Positions 7,464 through 15,816 of a DNA stretch of 18,948 nucleotides are shown here, one piece after another. Origin of the DNA: Bordetella parapertussis (lineage in GTDB: Bacteria > Pseudomonadota > Gammaproteobacteria > Burkholderiales > Burkholderiaceae_C); the NCBI GenBank assembly GCA_943328885.2, contig CALQBT020000006.1, positions 1 to 18,948 on the forward strand, read 5' to 3'. The stretch's first letter is position 1. Each line of letters starts with the position of its first letter. The position numbers and the translations under genes are program-made. Below the pieces are notes generated by a model. It made no database searches and was not told where the DNA came from. It was given only the letters and a program-made list of their open reading frames with translations.

Positions 7464-8048
7464 TCAATGCGCCGGCGGCGCGGCGCGACGCGTCAGCAGA
7501 AATTCGGCAAAAGCAGCCAGGTCGGCGTGCACTCGGGTGCCTGGCACCTGGTCGACCAAATCCTGGATCTGCGCCGCATCAAGCCCAGCAGAGCGGCCGC
7601 TGCACACCAGGTGAGCTTCGCAGCCGGCCTCCTGCGCGGCCTGCAGGTCGCGCAGCGTGTCGCCGACCATGACCACCTGCTTGAGGTCGATGCCATAGCG
7701 CTTGCCGATGTCCAGCATCAGACCGGGTTGCGGTTTGCGGCAATCGCATTGTTCCTCGGGCATGTGCGGACAGAAAAACACCGCGTCGATGCGCCCGCCC
7801 ACCGCCTGCAACTGCTTGAGCATGTGGCCGTGAACCGCGTTGACCGACACCATGTCGATCATGCCGCGGCCTATGCCCGACTGATTGGTCGCCACCACCG
7901 CATGCCAGCCGGCATGGTTCAGCCGCGCGACCGCCTCGAGCGCTCCTTCGATCGGAAACCACTCTTCGGGCGCCTTGACATGGTCGTCGCGGAACTCATT
8001 GAGGACCCCGTCGCGGCCCAGGATCACAAGTTTGACAACGGGTTGCAT
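7464..8048 (-). CDS. gmhB: GmhB-type heptose-1,7-bisphosphate 7-phosphatase, nucleophile Asp replaced
   Basis: A 194-residue HAD-superfamily protein. GmhB removes the C7 phosphate of D-glycero-beta-D-manno-heptose 1,7-bisphosphate in making ADP-heptose for LPS. Present are TNQSG (54-58), the zinc ligands C93, H95, C101 and C103 in CPHMPEEQCDCRKP, lysine K105, and GDTLRD (129-134). The first motif, however, reads VILGRDGVLN. Residue 11, the aspartate nucleophile in the family's DxD, is Gly, while the acid/base D13 remains. The codon is GGC at 8018-8016, one transition from GAC. If real, the enzyme should be inactive. The gene is otherwise intact, with GAGAGG before the ATG and ten bases after glyS. 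It could be a mutation, a sequencing error or a changed function. Confidence 0.9.
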   Translation of the reverse strand: MQPVVKLVILGRDGVLNEFRDDHVKAPEEWFPIEGALEAVARLNHAGWHAVVATNQSGIGRGMIDMVSVNAVHGHMLKQLQAVGGRIDAVFFCPHMPEEQCDCRKPQPGLMLDIGKRYGIDLKQVVMVGDTLRDLQAAQEAGCEAHLVCSGRSAGLDAAQIQDLVDQVPGTRVHADLAAFAEFLLTRRAAPPAH

Positions 8049-8058
8049 GCTCTGCCTC

Positions 8059-10254
8059 TCACGAAACCAGCCGCGCCAGGTCGGCGACCCGGTTCATCGC
8101 TGCATGCAAGGCACCCAGCAGCGCCAGCCGGTTGGCACGCAGCGCGGCGTCCTCGGCATTGACCATCACCAACTCGAAGAAAGCGTCGACCGGCGCCTTC
8201 AAGCCCGCCAGCGCCTGCAGCGATGCGGCGTAGTCACCGGCAGCGAAAGCCGCGTCGGCCAGCGCTGCGATGGCCCCCAGCGCAGCGTGCAGCGCGGCCT
8301 CGGCAGGCTCGACCAGCAGCGCTGGGTTCACCGCCGCGCCGACCGCCGCATCGGACTTTTTCAAGATGTTGCCGACGCGCTTGTTGGCAGCGGCCAGCGG
8401 CGCAGCCTCGGGCAATTCAGCAAAAGCACGCACCGCCGCCAACCGGCGCGCCACATCGCCGAGCCGGGTCGGGTGCAGCGCCAACACCGCGTCCACCTCC
8501 TGTGCGCTATAGCCCTGCTCGCGCAGCAGCACCGACAGCCGGTCAGCGACGAAGGCCATCAAGGGCGCCAACACCGCGTGGGTCTTGTGCTCGAGTGCGA
8601 AGACCGCTTCGGCGGCATCGATCAGCGCGTCGATCGCCAATGGCAGATTTTTTTCGACCAGGATGCGGATCACGCCCAGCGCATGGCGGCGCAACGCGAA
8701 CGGGTCCTTGTCGCCGGTGGGCAAGGCGCCGATGCCGAACAGCCCGACCAAGGTCTCGAGCTTGTCGGCCAGCGCCAGCACCGTGCCGGTGTGGTTGCGC
8801 GGCAATTCGTCGCCGGCAAAACGCGGCTTGTAGTGGTCTTCGATCGCGATCGCCACGCCGTCGCGCAAGCCCTCATGGCGGGCGTAGTAGCCGCCCATGA
8901 TGCCTTGCAGCTCGGGGAACTCGCCCACCATGTCGGTGAGCAAATCGGTCTTGGCCAGGCGCGCTGCCTGCGCGGTCTTGCTGGCCAGCACCTCGAACTC
9001 ATCGCGCGCCTGCACCGTGTAAGGCAGGGTGGCGCTGCGCAACTGATTGACGATCGCATGGGCGATCGCACCGACCCGGGCCGCGCGCTCGCCCTGAGAC
9101 CCCAGCTTGCCGTGGTAAACCACCTTGTCCAGACCGGCCACGCGCGAGGCCAGCGTCTTCTTGCGATCCTGGTCAAAGAAAAACTTGGCGTCGGCCAGGC
9201 GCGGACGCACCACCCGCTCGTTGCCGCCGACCACCGCGCTGGCGTCAAGCGGACGGATGTTGCTGACCACCAAGAACTGGTGCGTCAACTTGCCCGCCGG
9301 GTCGAGCAAGGGGAAGTACTTCTGGTTCGCCTTCATCGTCAGGATCAGGCATTCCGGCGGCACGGTCAGGAACTCGGTCTCGAAGCCGCACAGCAACACG
9401 TTCGGTCGCTCGACCAGCGCCGTCACCTCATCGAGCAGCGCCTCGTCATCGACCGGTCGCAGGCCGACTCCCGCCGTCGCGGCGACCGCGGCGAGTTGGC
9501 GAACGATTTCGGCCCGGCGCTCGTCGAAGCTGGCGATCACCGCACCCTCCTCGGCAAGCTGCGAGGCGTAAAGGTCGGCGTGGCGCAACAGCAGCGGCGA
9601 CTGCAAGGCCTCGAAGCGATGGCCTTGGGTCGAGCGGCCTGCCGCAAGACCCAGCACCGTCACCGGCACCACCTGGTCGCCGTGCAGCGCCACCAGGCCG
9701 TGCGCTGGGCGAACAAAATGCACGGTGGTCCAACCCGCACGGGTGCCGGCGCCGGCGCCCGCCTCGAGCTGGTAAGCCATCACCTTCGGGATGGGCAGCT
9801 TGGCCAGCGCCTCGGCCAGCGCCTTCTGCAAGCCTTCGGCCAGCGTCACGCCGGCCACCTGGCTGTCGAGAAACAGCAGCTCGGCCTTGCCGTCGGATGC
9901 GCGCTTGAGCCCGGACAGCGCCTCGGGCCCGGCGCCGAGCGCGGCGAGCTTTTTCAGCAACGCCGGCGTCGGCCGGCCCTGCTCGTCCAGCGCCACGGCG
10001 ACCGGCATCAGCTTTTGCAACAGGCTGCGGTCAGCGGCCTTCGCGGCCACGCCCGTCAGATGCGCGGCCAAGCGGCGCGGCGACGCGAACGGCGTGGCCA
10101 CGCTGTCCTCGGCGGCCAGGCCCTGGGCCTTGAGCGAGGCTGCCAGCGCTGCGGCGAAGGCCTCACCCAGTTTCTTGAGCACCTTGGGCGGCAACTCCTC
10201 GACAAACAGCTCGACCAGCAGCGCGGCAGTGGGGGTCATCAAGTCATCGCGCAT
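8059..10254 (-). CDS. glyS: Glycyl-tRNA synthetase beta subunit
   Basis: A 731-residue beta subunit of the bacterial alpha2beta2 glycyl-tRNA synthetase, which charges tRNA-Gly. Typical segments in order are LLVELFVEELPPK at the N-terminus, SPRRLAAHL, a central block with LTMKANQKYFPL, LADAKFFFDQDRKK and KTDLLTDMVGEFPELQG, HYKPRFAGDELP, and GDKDPFALRRHALG. The C-terminal anticodon-binding helical domain follows. It is somewhat longer than the E. coli protein (689). The ATG at 10254 begins two bases after the glyQ stop. A second ATG five codons in (10239) is also possible and fits family N-termini well. Close coupling to glyQ keeps subunit supply matched. Confidence 0.97.
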   Translation of the reverse strand: MRDDLMTPTAALLVELFVEELPPKVLKKLGEAFAAALAASLKAQGLAAEDSVATPFASPRRLAAHLTGVAAKAADRSLLQKLMPVAVALDEQGRPTPALLKKLAALGAGPEALSGLKRASDGKAELLFLDSQVAGVTLAEGLQKALAEALAKLPIPKVMAYQLEAGAGAGTRAGWTTVHFVRPAHGLVALHGDQVVPVTVLGLAAGRSTQGHRFEALQSPLLLRHADLYASQLAEEGAVIASFDERRAEIVRQLAAVAATAGVGLRPVDDEALLDEVTALVERPNVLLCGFETEFLTVPPECLILTMKANQKYFPLLDPAGKLTHQFLVVSNIRPLDASAVVGGNERVVRPRLADAKFFFDQDRKKTLASRVAGLDKVVYHGKLGSQGERAARVGAIAHAIVNQLRSATLPYTVQARDEFEVLASKTAQAARLAKTDLLTDMVGEFPELQGIMGGYYARHEGLRDGVAIAIEDHYKPRFAGDELPRNHTGTVLALADKLETLVGLFGIGALPTGDKDPFALRRHALGVIRILVEKNLPLAIDALIDAAEAVFALEHKTHAVLAPLMAFVADRLSVLLREQGYSAQEVDAVLALHPTRLGDVARRLAAVRAFAELPEAAPLAAANKRVGNILKKSDAAVGAAVNPALLVEPAEAALHAALGAIAALADAAFAAGDYAASLQALAGLKAPVDAFFELVMVNAEDAALRANRLALLGALHAAMNRVADLARLVS

Positions 10255-10256
10255 GG

Positions 10257-11177
10257 TCAGGCCGCCTTCTTCAGCGCGAGGCTCGCCAACACCTCGTCGG
10301 CCCAGTCCCTGGGCGCCATCGGAAAGCCCAGCCGGGCCCGGCTGTCGAGATAGCTTTGCGCCACAGCGCGCGCCAGGTTGCGGATGCGGCCGATGTAGGC
10401 CGCACGCTCGGTCACGCTGATGGCGCCACGCGCGTCGAGCAGGTTGAAGCTGTGGCCGGCCTTGAGCAGTTGTTCATAGGCCGGCAGGGCGAGCTGCTCG
10501 CCCATCAGGTGCTGGCTCTGGCGCTCGTGCGCGACGAAGGCCTGCAACAAGAACTCGACGTCGCTGTGATCGAAGTTGTAGCTGCTCTGCTCGACCTCGT
10601 TCTGGTGGTAGACGTCGCCGTAGGTGAGGCCAGGGGTCCAGACCAGGTCGAAGATGCTTTCCTTGCCCTGGATGTACATCGCCAGGCGCTCCAGGCCGTA
10701 GGTGATCTCGCCAGTGATCGGCTTGCAGTCGATGCCGCCGACCTGTTGGAAGTAGGTGAACTGGGTGACCTCCATGCCGTTCAACCAGACCTCCCAGCCC
10801 AGGCCCCAGCAGCCCAGCGTCGGGTTCTCCCAGTCATCTTCGACGAAACGCACGTCGTTGTGCTTCAGGTCCAGGCCCAGCGCCTCGAGCGAGCCGAGGT
10901 AGAGCTCGAGGATGTTGGCCGGTGCGGGCTTGAGCACGACCTGGTACTGGTAATAGTGCTGCAAGCGGTTCGGGTTGTTGCCGTAGCGGCCGTCCTTGGG
11001 CCGGCGGCTGGGCTGCACATAGGCCGCCTTCCAGGGCTCGGGGCCGAGCGCGCGCAGAAAGGTCGCCGTGTGGCTGGTGCCGGCACCGACCTCCATGTCA
11101 TAGGGCTGCAGCAGGGCGCAGCCCTGGCGGTCCCAGTAGTCTTGCAGACGAAGAATCAGTTGCTGGAAAGTGAGCAT
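10257..11177 (-). CDS. glyQ: Glycyl-tRNA synthetase alpha subunit
   Basis: A 306-residue class II catalytic subunit that activates glycine with ATP. It starts [15 protein letters not shown], contains [17 protein letters not shown] (class II motif 2 region), [10 protein letters not shown] and [16 protein letters not shown] sequence near the third motif ([11 protein letters not shown]), and ends with the usual basic C-terminus. The length is close to E. coli GlyQ (303). The frame is open upstream to 11327, but that extension runs into lnt and the ATG at 11177 matches the family start exactly. It lies 74 bases after the lnt stop and two bases before glyS. Confidence 0.97.
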   Translation of the reverse strand: MLTFQQLILRLQDYWDRQGCALLQPYDMEVGAGTSHTATFLRALGPEPWKAAYVQPSRRPKDGRYGNNPNRLQHYYQYQVVLKPAPANILELYLGSLEALGLDLKHNDVRFVEDDWENPTLGCWGLGWEVWLNGMEVTQFTYFQQVGGIDCKPITGEITYGLERLAMYIQGKESIFDLVWTPGLTYGDVYHQNEVEQSSYNFDHSDVEFLLQAFVAHERQSQHLMGEQLALPAYEQLLKAGHSFNLLDARGAISVTERAAYIGRIRNLARAVAQSYLDSRARLGFPMAPRDWADEVLASLALKKAA

Positions 11178-11251
11178 GGCAAGCCGCCGGGAGAGAAGGG
11201 GGGTGCACGGGCGCCGCGCGGCACGCCACAGGGTCGTCGAGCCAAGCGAGT

Positions 11252-12805
11252 TTAGCGGGCGGGCGGCTTGACCCAGCGTGTGCGCGGCCAGGTCAGGCCC
11301 AGCGCGGCCAGCGCCCACAGCGGCCACAGCCCAGCCGCAGCCGACCAGCGCGCAAACGGCGTCAGGCCGTGGCGGCCCTGCACCGTCGCGTCGAGCACGC
11401 CGCGGGTGAAGGGCGCCAGTTGCGCCGTCACCACGCCGCGGTGGTCTATCACCGCGGTCGCGCCAGTATTGGTCGCGCGCAGCATCGGCCGCTGGAACTC
11501 CAGGCTGCGCAGGCGCGAGATCTGCAGGTGCTGTGCCACCGCGATGGTGTCGCCAAACCAGCCGATGTTGCTGACGTTGGCCAGAATGCTGGGCGCGCTC
11601 GCGGCGTCGGCAAAGCGCCCGGCGAGTTCTTCGCCGAACAAGTCCTCGTAGCAGATGTTGGGTCCGATACGCTCGCCCCGGACCGGAAACGACGGCGGGT
11701 CGATCGAGCCGCGGTTGAAATCGCCGAGCGGGATGCTCATCATCTCGGTGAACCAGCGAAACCCGGTCGGGATGAACTCGCCGAAGGGCACCAGGTGGAC
11801 CTTGTCGTAGCGGTAGTCGCTGCCTGCCGCCGACAGCCCGACCACCGAATTGGTGTACCCCTGACGCAGGCTGCCCAGCGGCACACCGACCAGCGCCGCC
11901 GCGCCGCCGTCAGCTGCATGACGGCCAAAGTGCTGCTGCAAGCCCGCCCAATAACCCGGCGCCAGATCAGCGAGTTGGTCGGGCAGCAGCGGCACCGCCG
12001 TCTCGGGCGCGAGCACCAATTCGGCGCGGGCGCTGGTCAGCGCGACCGCGACCCAGGCCAAGGCCTCGGGCAGGCGCTCGGCGGCGAACTTCTCGTCCTG
12101 CGCGACATTGGTCTGCAGCAAAGCCACCCGCAGCGTCTGGCCAGGCCGGGTGAACTCGGGCGTGCCGCGCCACTGGCTCCAGGCGGCCGGCCCTGCCAGC
12201 AGCGTCAGCGCGACCGACGCCGCCAGCCAGCGCGGCCAGCCTGTGCCAGACCGGGCTCGCGCCACGCCCTGGACCAGCCCGGCCGCCACCCAGGCGACCC
12301 AGGCGCCAATGCCGTACACCCCGAACCAAGGCGCCAGCAAGGCCAGCGGGCCATCGACCTGGCTGTAGCCGGTCGCGACCCAGGGAAATCCGGTGAAGAA
12401 CACCCCGCGCGCCAGTTCTGCCGCCAGCCACGCAGCCGCGAAACCAGTGCTGTCGCGCAGCGGCCGGCCACTGCGTTGCCGGGCCACCCAGGCCATCGCC
12501 AGCGCCAGGTACAGCGCCAGCAAGCTCGAGAGCAACAACACCGCCCCGATCGCCAGCGGCGCCGGCAGCTGGCCATAGCGGTGCAGGCTGATGAACAGCC
12601 ACCAAGTGCCAGCGCCGAACCAGGCGCACCCGAACACCCAGCCCAGCGCTGCAGCCTGGCGCGGCGTGGCCCGACCGACCTGCCAGGCCAGCCAGGCGAT
12701 GGCCAGCACCGGCAGCGGCCAGGCCGCGGTGTGCACCCAAGCCACGGTCTGCAGCGAGCCGACCGCGGCCGCACAAACCAGCCGCGCCGCAGTCTGCCGC
12801 TTCAA
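11252..12805 (-). CDS. lnt: Apolipoprotein N-acyltransferase
   Basis: An inner-membrane enzyme adding the third acyl chain to the N-terminal cysteine of lipoproteins. It has an N-terminal multi-helix membrane domain (about residues 8-210 of 517) and a periplasmic nitrilase-like domain (about 225-475). A last membrane helix lies near 487-505. The catalytic triad is E268 in LAPETAVP, K335 in [12 protein letters not shown] and C385 in [11 protein letters not shown], almost the same numbers as in E. coli. No ATG is available at the 5' end. I chose TTG at 12805, which overlaps the corC stop as TTGA. A TTG at 12853 would add 16 residues of Gly/Ala/Arg-rich sequence overlapping corC. The gene pair corC-lnt is a classic association. 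Confidence 0.93.
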   Translation of the reverse strand: MKRQTAARLVCAAAVGSLQTVAWVHTAAWPLPVLAIAWLAWQVGRATPRQAAALGWVFGCAWFGAGTWWLFISLHRYGQLPAPLAIGAVLLLSSLLALYLALAMAWVARQRSGRPLRDSTGFAAAWLAAELARGVFFTGFPWVATGYSQVDGPLALLAPWFGVYGIGAWVAWVAAGLVQGVARARSGTGWPRWLAASVALTLLAGPAAWSQWRGTPEFTRPGQTLRVALLQTNVAQDEKFAAERLPEALAWVAVALTSARAELVLAPETAVPLLPDQLADLAPGYWAGLQQHFGRHAADGGAAALVGVPLGSLRQGYTNSVVGLSAAGSDYRYDKVHLVPFGEFIPTGFRWFTEMMSIPLGDFNRGSIDPPSFPVRGERIGPNICYEDLFGEELAGRFADAASAPSILANVSNIGWFGDTIAVAQHLQISRLRSLEFQRPMLRATNTGATAVIDHRGVVTAQLAPFTRGVLDATVQGRHGLTPFARWSAAAGLWPLWALAALGLTWPRTRWVKPPAR

Positions 12806-13692
12806 ACGCGAGCGCTCGCCAGCGCCGCGGCCTGCCGCGCCACCTTGAACCAACGCACGGCCCCACCGCGGGTGAGCATGACCTGGAACAACAGCCCATC
12901 GGCCTGGGTCGACTCGCCGCGCCTGGGCACCCGGCCCAACTCATGGGCGATCAGCCCGCCGATGGTGTCGAAACAGTCTTCGGGCAAGCGGGTGCCAAAG
13001 ACCTGGTTGACCGCGCTGATGTCGGTGTCACCGGCCACCCGGTGGCTGCCATCGGCAAGGGTGTAGATGCCGTTTTCGGCGGCGGTGGCTTCTTGGTCGA
13101 ACTCATCCTCGATCTCACCAACGATCTCTTCGAGCACGTCCTCGATCGTGATCAGCCCCGCGGTGCGGCCGAACTCGTCGATCACCATCGCCAAGTGGTT
13201 GCGGTTGGCGCGGAAGTCGCGCAGCAACTCGTTGAGGCTCTTGCTCTCGGGCACGAACACCGCCGGCCGCAACAGGGTGCGCAGGCTCAGGTCGGGTGAG
13301 CGCTGGACCTTGAGCAAGTCCTTGGCCATCAAGATGCCGATGACGTTCTCGCGCTGCCCCTCGTAGACGGGAAAGCGCGAGTGCGCGGTCTCGATCACGC
13401 TGTGCAGCAACTCGTCATAAGGCGCGTCGATGTCGAGCGCGTCGATACGCGGCGCGGCGACCATCACGTCGCCCGCGCTCATCTCGGCCATGCGCAGCAC
13501 GCCTTCGAGCATCACCCGGCTCTCAGGTGCGATCAGCTCGCGCTGTTCGGCATCGGCCAGGGCCTGCATCAACTCGTTCTTGGAGTCGGGTCCGGGCGAC
13601 AAAAATTCAACCAGCCGCTCAAACAGGCCTCGCTTGCCGACCTGGGCTGCCGCCGCACGCTGCGGCGGGCGACTCGAAGGGGGTTCTGACAC
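12802..13692 (-). CDS. corC: CorC/HlyC-family CBS-domain protein
   Basis: A 296-residue cytoplasmic protein with two CBS domains (about 75-130 and 140-195) and a C-terminal CorC_HlyC domain (about 207-290) that includes GDTDISAVNQVFG and FDTIGGLIAHELGRVP. Family members are linked to magnesium and cobalt efflux; the true molecular role remains debated. SPGPDSKNEL at 32-41 and IDEFGRTAGLITIEDVLEEIVGEI-type sequence at 171-194 are typical. The start is GTG at 13692, with no strong Shine-Dalgarno, but the N-terminus fits relatives. There is no membrane domain, so it is the short soluble CorC type. It is the first gene of the minus-strand run and is transcribed divergently from the cobW-like gene. 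Confidence 0.92.
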   Translation of the reverse strand: MSEPPSSRPPQRAAAAQVGKRGLFERLVEFLSPGPDSKNELMQALADAEQRELIAPESRVMLEGVLRMAEMSAGDVMVAAPRIDALDIDAPYDELLHSVIETAHSRFPVYEGQRENVIGILMAKDLLKVQRSPDLSLRTLLRPAVFVPESKSLNELLRDFRANRNHLAMVIDEFGRTAGLITIEDVLEEIVGEIEDEFDQEATAAENGIYTLADGSHRVAGDTDISAVNQVFGTRLPEDCFDTIGGLIAHELGRVPRRGESTQADGLLFQVMLTRGGAVRWFKVARQAAALASARV

Positions 13693-13985
13693 GGCGGGTG
13701 TCGGTGGTGAAGGTGGCGCAGAATAACCGATGAATCTGACGCACTCGTCCCAGGTCTCGAAGGGTCAAGGTCGCGCGGCGCGGCGCGGCTTGTCAAGGCT
13801 GCGCTACGCTATACACCCCGGACCGACGTGCCCACACGCCAGCCCAGGCTGCACCGGCCAGGTTGAAGACCGGCGGTTCGACCCCATATAGGTCGATCTT
13901 CTCAGGCCCCCTCTCGATCCAACAACCTGCGGTTGACCTGCCCTGTGTGGCGAGTCAACCCTCCCAGCACTGCATCGGAATCAAC
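13693..13985. promoter_or_regulatory. Divergent intergenic region with two inverted repeats
   Basis: These 293 bases separate corC and the cobW-like gene and must hold promoters for both arms. Inverted repeat A is TCGACC at 13878-13883 and GGTCGA at 13891-13896, seven bases apart. Inverted repeat B is GGTTGAC at 13931-13937 and GTCAACC at 13954-13960, sixteen bases apart. A weak plus-strand sigma-70 candidate is TTGAAG at 13863-13868 with TATAGG at 13887-13892 (18-base spacer); repeat A overlaps its -10. A consensus -35, TTGACA, occurs on the minus strand at 13796-13791 but has no -10 at proper spacing. No Zur-like AT-rich box was seen. Confidence 0.45.
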
Positions 13986-15014
13986 ATGTCGGCAGGTCTC
14001 ATCCCCGCAACCATCCTGACGGGCTTTTTGGGCTCGGGCAAGACCACGCTGCTCAAGCGCGTGCTCAGCGAACACCATGGCCAGAAGATCGCGGTGATCG
14101 AAAACGAGTTCGGCGAGGAGAACATCGACAACGAAATCCTGGTGGCCGACACCAAAGAACAGATCATCCAGATGAACAACGGCTGCGTCTGCTGCTCGAT
14201 CCGTGAGGACTTGCGCACCACGCTGTCGGACCTGGCCGCCAAACGCCGCAAGGGCGAGCTCGATTTCGACCGGGTGGTGATCGAGACCACCGGGCTGGCC
14301 GACCCCGGACCGGTGGCGCAGACCTTCTTCATGGACGACGAGATCGCCGAGAGCTACCTGCTCGACTCGATCCTGACCCTGGTCGACGCCAAGCATGCGC
14401 AGACGCAGCTCGACACCCGTCTAGAAGCGCGCTGCCAGGTCGGCTTTGCCGACCAGATCTTCATCAGCAAGACCGATCTGGTCAGCGAGAGCGATATCGG
14501 CGCCCTGATCCACCGCCTCAAACACATGAACCCGCGCGCGCCCCAGCACAAGGTGCATTTCGGCGAGGTGCCGATCGCCAGCGTGTTCGACTTGCGCGGC
14601 TTCAACCTCAATGCCAAGCTCGAGATCGACCCCGAGTTCCTGAACGCGGCCGACCACCACGATCACGACCATGTGCACGACGAGCATTGCGACCACCCCC
14701 ACCACCACGCCCATGATGATGACGTCAAGTCTTTCGTGTTCCGTGCCGAAAAGCCTTTCAACCCTGCCAAGCTAGAGGATTTTCTGGGTTCGATCGTGCA
14801 GGTCTACGGCCCCAAGATGCTGCGCTACAAGGGCGTTCTCTACATGAAGGGCAGCGAGCGCAAGGTGGTGTTCCAAGGCGTGCACCAACTGATGGGCAGC
14901 GACCTGGGCCCCAAGTGGCTGCCGAATGAAAAGAAACTGAGCAAGATGGTGTTCATCGGCATAGACCTGCCCAAGGACATCCTGATGCAAGGCCTTGAAG
15001 GCTGCCTCGTTTGA
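13986..15014 (+). CDS. COG0523 / CobW-type GTPase, putative metallochaperone
   Basis: A 342-residue G3E-family GTPase. It has a P-loop GFLGSGKTT at 13-21, the metal-binding GCVCC at 66-70, ETTGLADP at 100-107 (switch/Walker B area) and SKTD at 161-164 in place of NKxD. A His/Asp-rich loop at 223-243 contains more than ten histidines. The C-terminal CobW domain (about 248-334) contains RYKGVLYMKG. The family moves or inserts zinc, cobalt or other metals. This protein resembles YjiA/YeiR/ZNG1-like members rather than cobalamin-pathway CobW, since no cobalamin genes are near. The frame is open upstream to 13863, but MSAGLIPATILTGFLGSGK is the standard start. It lies beside a dksA-like gene, a recurring neighbour for COG0523 proteins. 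Confidence 0.9.
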   Translation: MSAGLIPATILTGFLGSGKTTLLKRVLSEHHGQKIAVIENEFGEENIDNEILVADTKEQIIQMNNGCVCCSIREDLRTTLSDLAAKRRKGELDFDRVVIETTGLADPGPVAQTFFMDDEIAESYLLDSILTLVDAKHAQTQLDTRLEARCQVGFADQIFISKTDLVSESDIGALIHRLKHMNPRAPQHKVHFGEVPIASVFDLRGFNLNAKLEIDPEFLNAADHHDHDHVHDEHCDHPHHHAHDDDVKSFVFRAEKPFNPAKLEDFLGSIVQVYGPKMLRYKGVLYMKGSERKVVFQGVHQLMGSDLGPKWLPNEKKLSKMVFIGIDLPKDILMQGLEGCLV

Positions 15015-15017
15015 GCA

Positions 15018-15048
15018 TTGGCGGGGCGCCTTCGGGCGTGACTACAAT
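15018..15048 (+). promoter_or_regulatory. Candidate dksA promoter with UUCG hairpin
   Basis: TACAAT at 15043-15048 matches the -10 consensus at five of six positions. TTGGCG at 15018-15023 is a 4/6 -35 at a long 19-base spacing. Between them, GCGCC TTCG GGCGT (15026-15039) can form a five-base-pair stem with a stable UUCG loop in any transcript reading through from the cobW-like gene. No T tract follows, so it is not called as a terminator. Confidence 0.35.
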
Positions 15049-15114
15049 CCGCGCGCCTTCAGCGACGCGGCAGATCGACAGGCCGTGGCGGACCACAGGT
15101 ATATCGCCACTGCG

Positions 15115-15119
15115 AGGAG
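15115..15119 (+). promoter_or_regulatory. Ribosome binding site deciding the dksA start
   Basis: AGGAG seven bases before the GTG at 15127. It supports that GTG over both the upstream ATG at 14995, which overlaps the cobW-like gene, and the downstream ATG at 15319, which has no Shine-Dalgarno. Confidence 0.8.
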
Positions 15120-15126
15120 TCCCGAC

Positions 15127-15798
15127 GTGAGCAAGCCATTGGCCAAACCCCAGACCGCTGCCATCGACAAGCCGGCAACAGCCGCGCCCAAAGCCGGCGC
15201 CAAGTCCAACAGCAAAGCCGCCGCCAGTGCCAAGGCGCCGGCGCCTGCGCCTGCGACCAGCCGCTTTGCCGAGCGCTTCGCCCCTCCCAAACCCCCTGCA
15301 CGCGGGTACCCTGAACCGATGGGTTTTGTGAAGACTGCGCACAAGGCAGACCCCAAGCTGGTCAACGTCTGGAAGACCAAGCCAGGTCGCGATCTGACCG
15401 AGGCCGAGCTGTTCTCGATGCCCGAAGACGAGTACATGAACGACAAGCAGCTCGAGTTCTTCCGCGTCAGGCTGCAAGCACTCAAAGATGACCTGCTGTC
15501 GAACGCGGGTGAAACCACCGAGCATCTGCGCGAAGACACCACCATCGTTCCCGACCCCGCCGACCGCGCGACGATCGAGGAAGAGCACGCGCTCGAATTG
15601 CGCACCCGCGACCGCGAGCGCAAGCTGCTCAAGAAGATCACGCAATCGCTGGCCCGGATCGATGCGAGCGACTACGGCTTTTGCGACGAAACCGGCGAGC
15701 CCATCGGTCTGGGCCGTTTGCTGGCAAGGCCGACCGCGACCCTGTCGCTCGAGGCCCAGCAGCGCCGCGAGATGCGGCAGAAGATGTTTGGCGACTGA
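15127..15798 (+). CDS. dksA: DksA-type RNA polymerase regulator, degenerate zinc finger
   Basis: A 223-residue protein that should bind RNA polymerase through the secondary channel and work with ppGpp at rRNA and stress promoters. The coiled coil (about 105-180) carries the functional tip PDPADRAT with D143 and D146, equivalent to E. coli D71 and D74. The globular end retains only C186 of the four zinc-finger cysteines. The other three positions are T189, S207 and A210 (CDET...LSLEA), so it should fold without zinc. Residues 1-75 are an Ala/Pro/Lys-rich extension absent from E. coli DksA (151 residues). The start is GTG at 15127 with a strong AGGAG. Whether this is the only DksA of the genome cannot be seen here. 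Confidence 0.92.
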   Translation: MSKPLAKPQTAAIDKPATAAPKAGAKSNSKAAASAKAPAPAPATSRFAERFAPPKPPARGYPEPMGFVKTAHKADPKLVNVWKTKPGRDLTEAELFSMPEDEYMNDKQLEFFRVRLQALKDDLLSNAGETTEHLREDTTIVPDPADRATIEEEHALELRTRDRERKLLKKITQSLARIDASDYGFCDETGEPIGLGRLLARPTATLSLEAQQRREMRQKMFGD

Positions 15799-15816
15799 AC
15801 GGCGCAGCCCCCCGCG

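Noticed and set aside
7885..10353. An 822-codon open frame on the plus strand opposite glyS and gmhB
   Set aside because: It is wholly antisense to well-supported glyS, rich in Arg/Gln/His as expected for a GC-rich shadow frame, and shows no known domain.
11369..13066. A 565-codon plus-strand frame opposite lnt and corC
   Set aside because: Antisense to two recognisable genes; composition dominated by Arg, Gln and Pro.
13863..13985. Upstream extension of the cobW-like gene by 41 residues
   Set aside because: The residues do not resemble the family, and the extension would cover the promoter-like and inverted-repeat region; MSAGLIPATILTGFLGSGK is the normal start.
14652..14715. Repetitive CAC/GAC-rich stretch as a DNA repeat element
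   Set aside because: It encodes the His/Asp-rich metal-binding loop of the COG0523 protein, so the repetition is explained by coding.
15026..15039. UUCG hairpin after the cobW-like gene as an intrinsic terminator
   Set aside because: Only five base pairs and no T tract; it sits inside the candidate dksA promoter spacer.
14995..15126. Upstream extension of dksA by 44 residues
   Set aside because: It overlaps the cobW-like gene and the candidate promoter, while the GTG at 15127 has a strong AGGAG.
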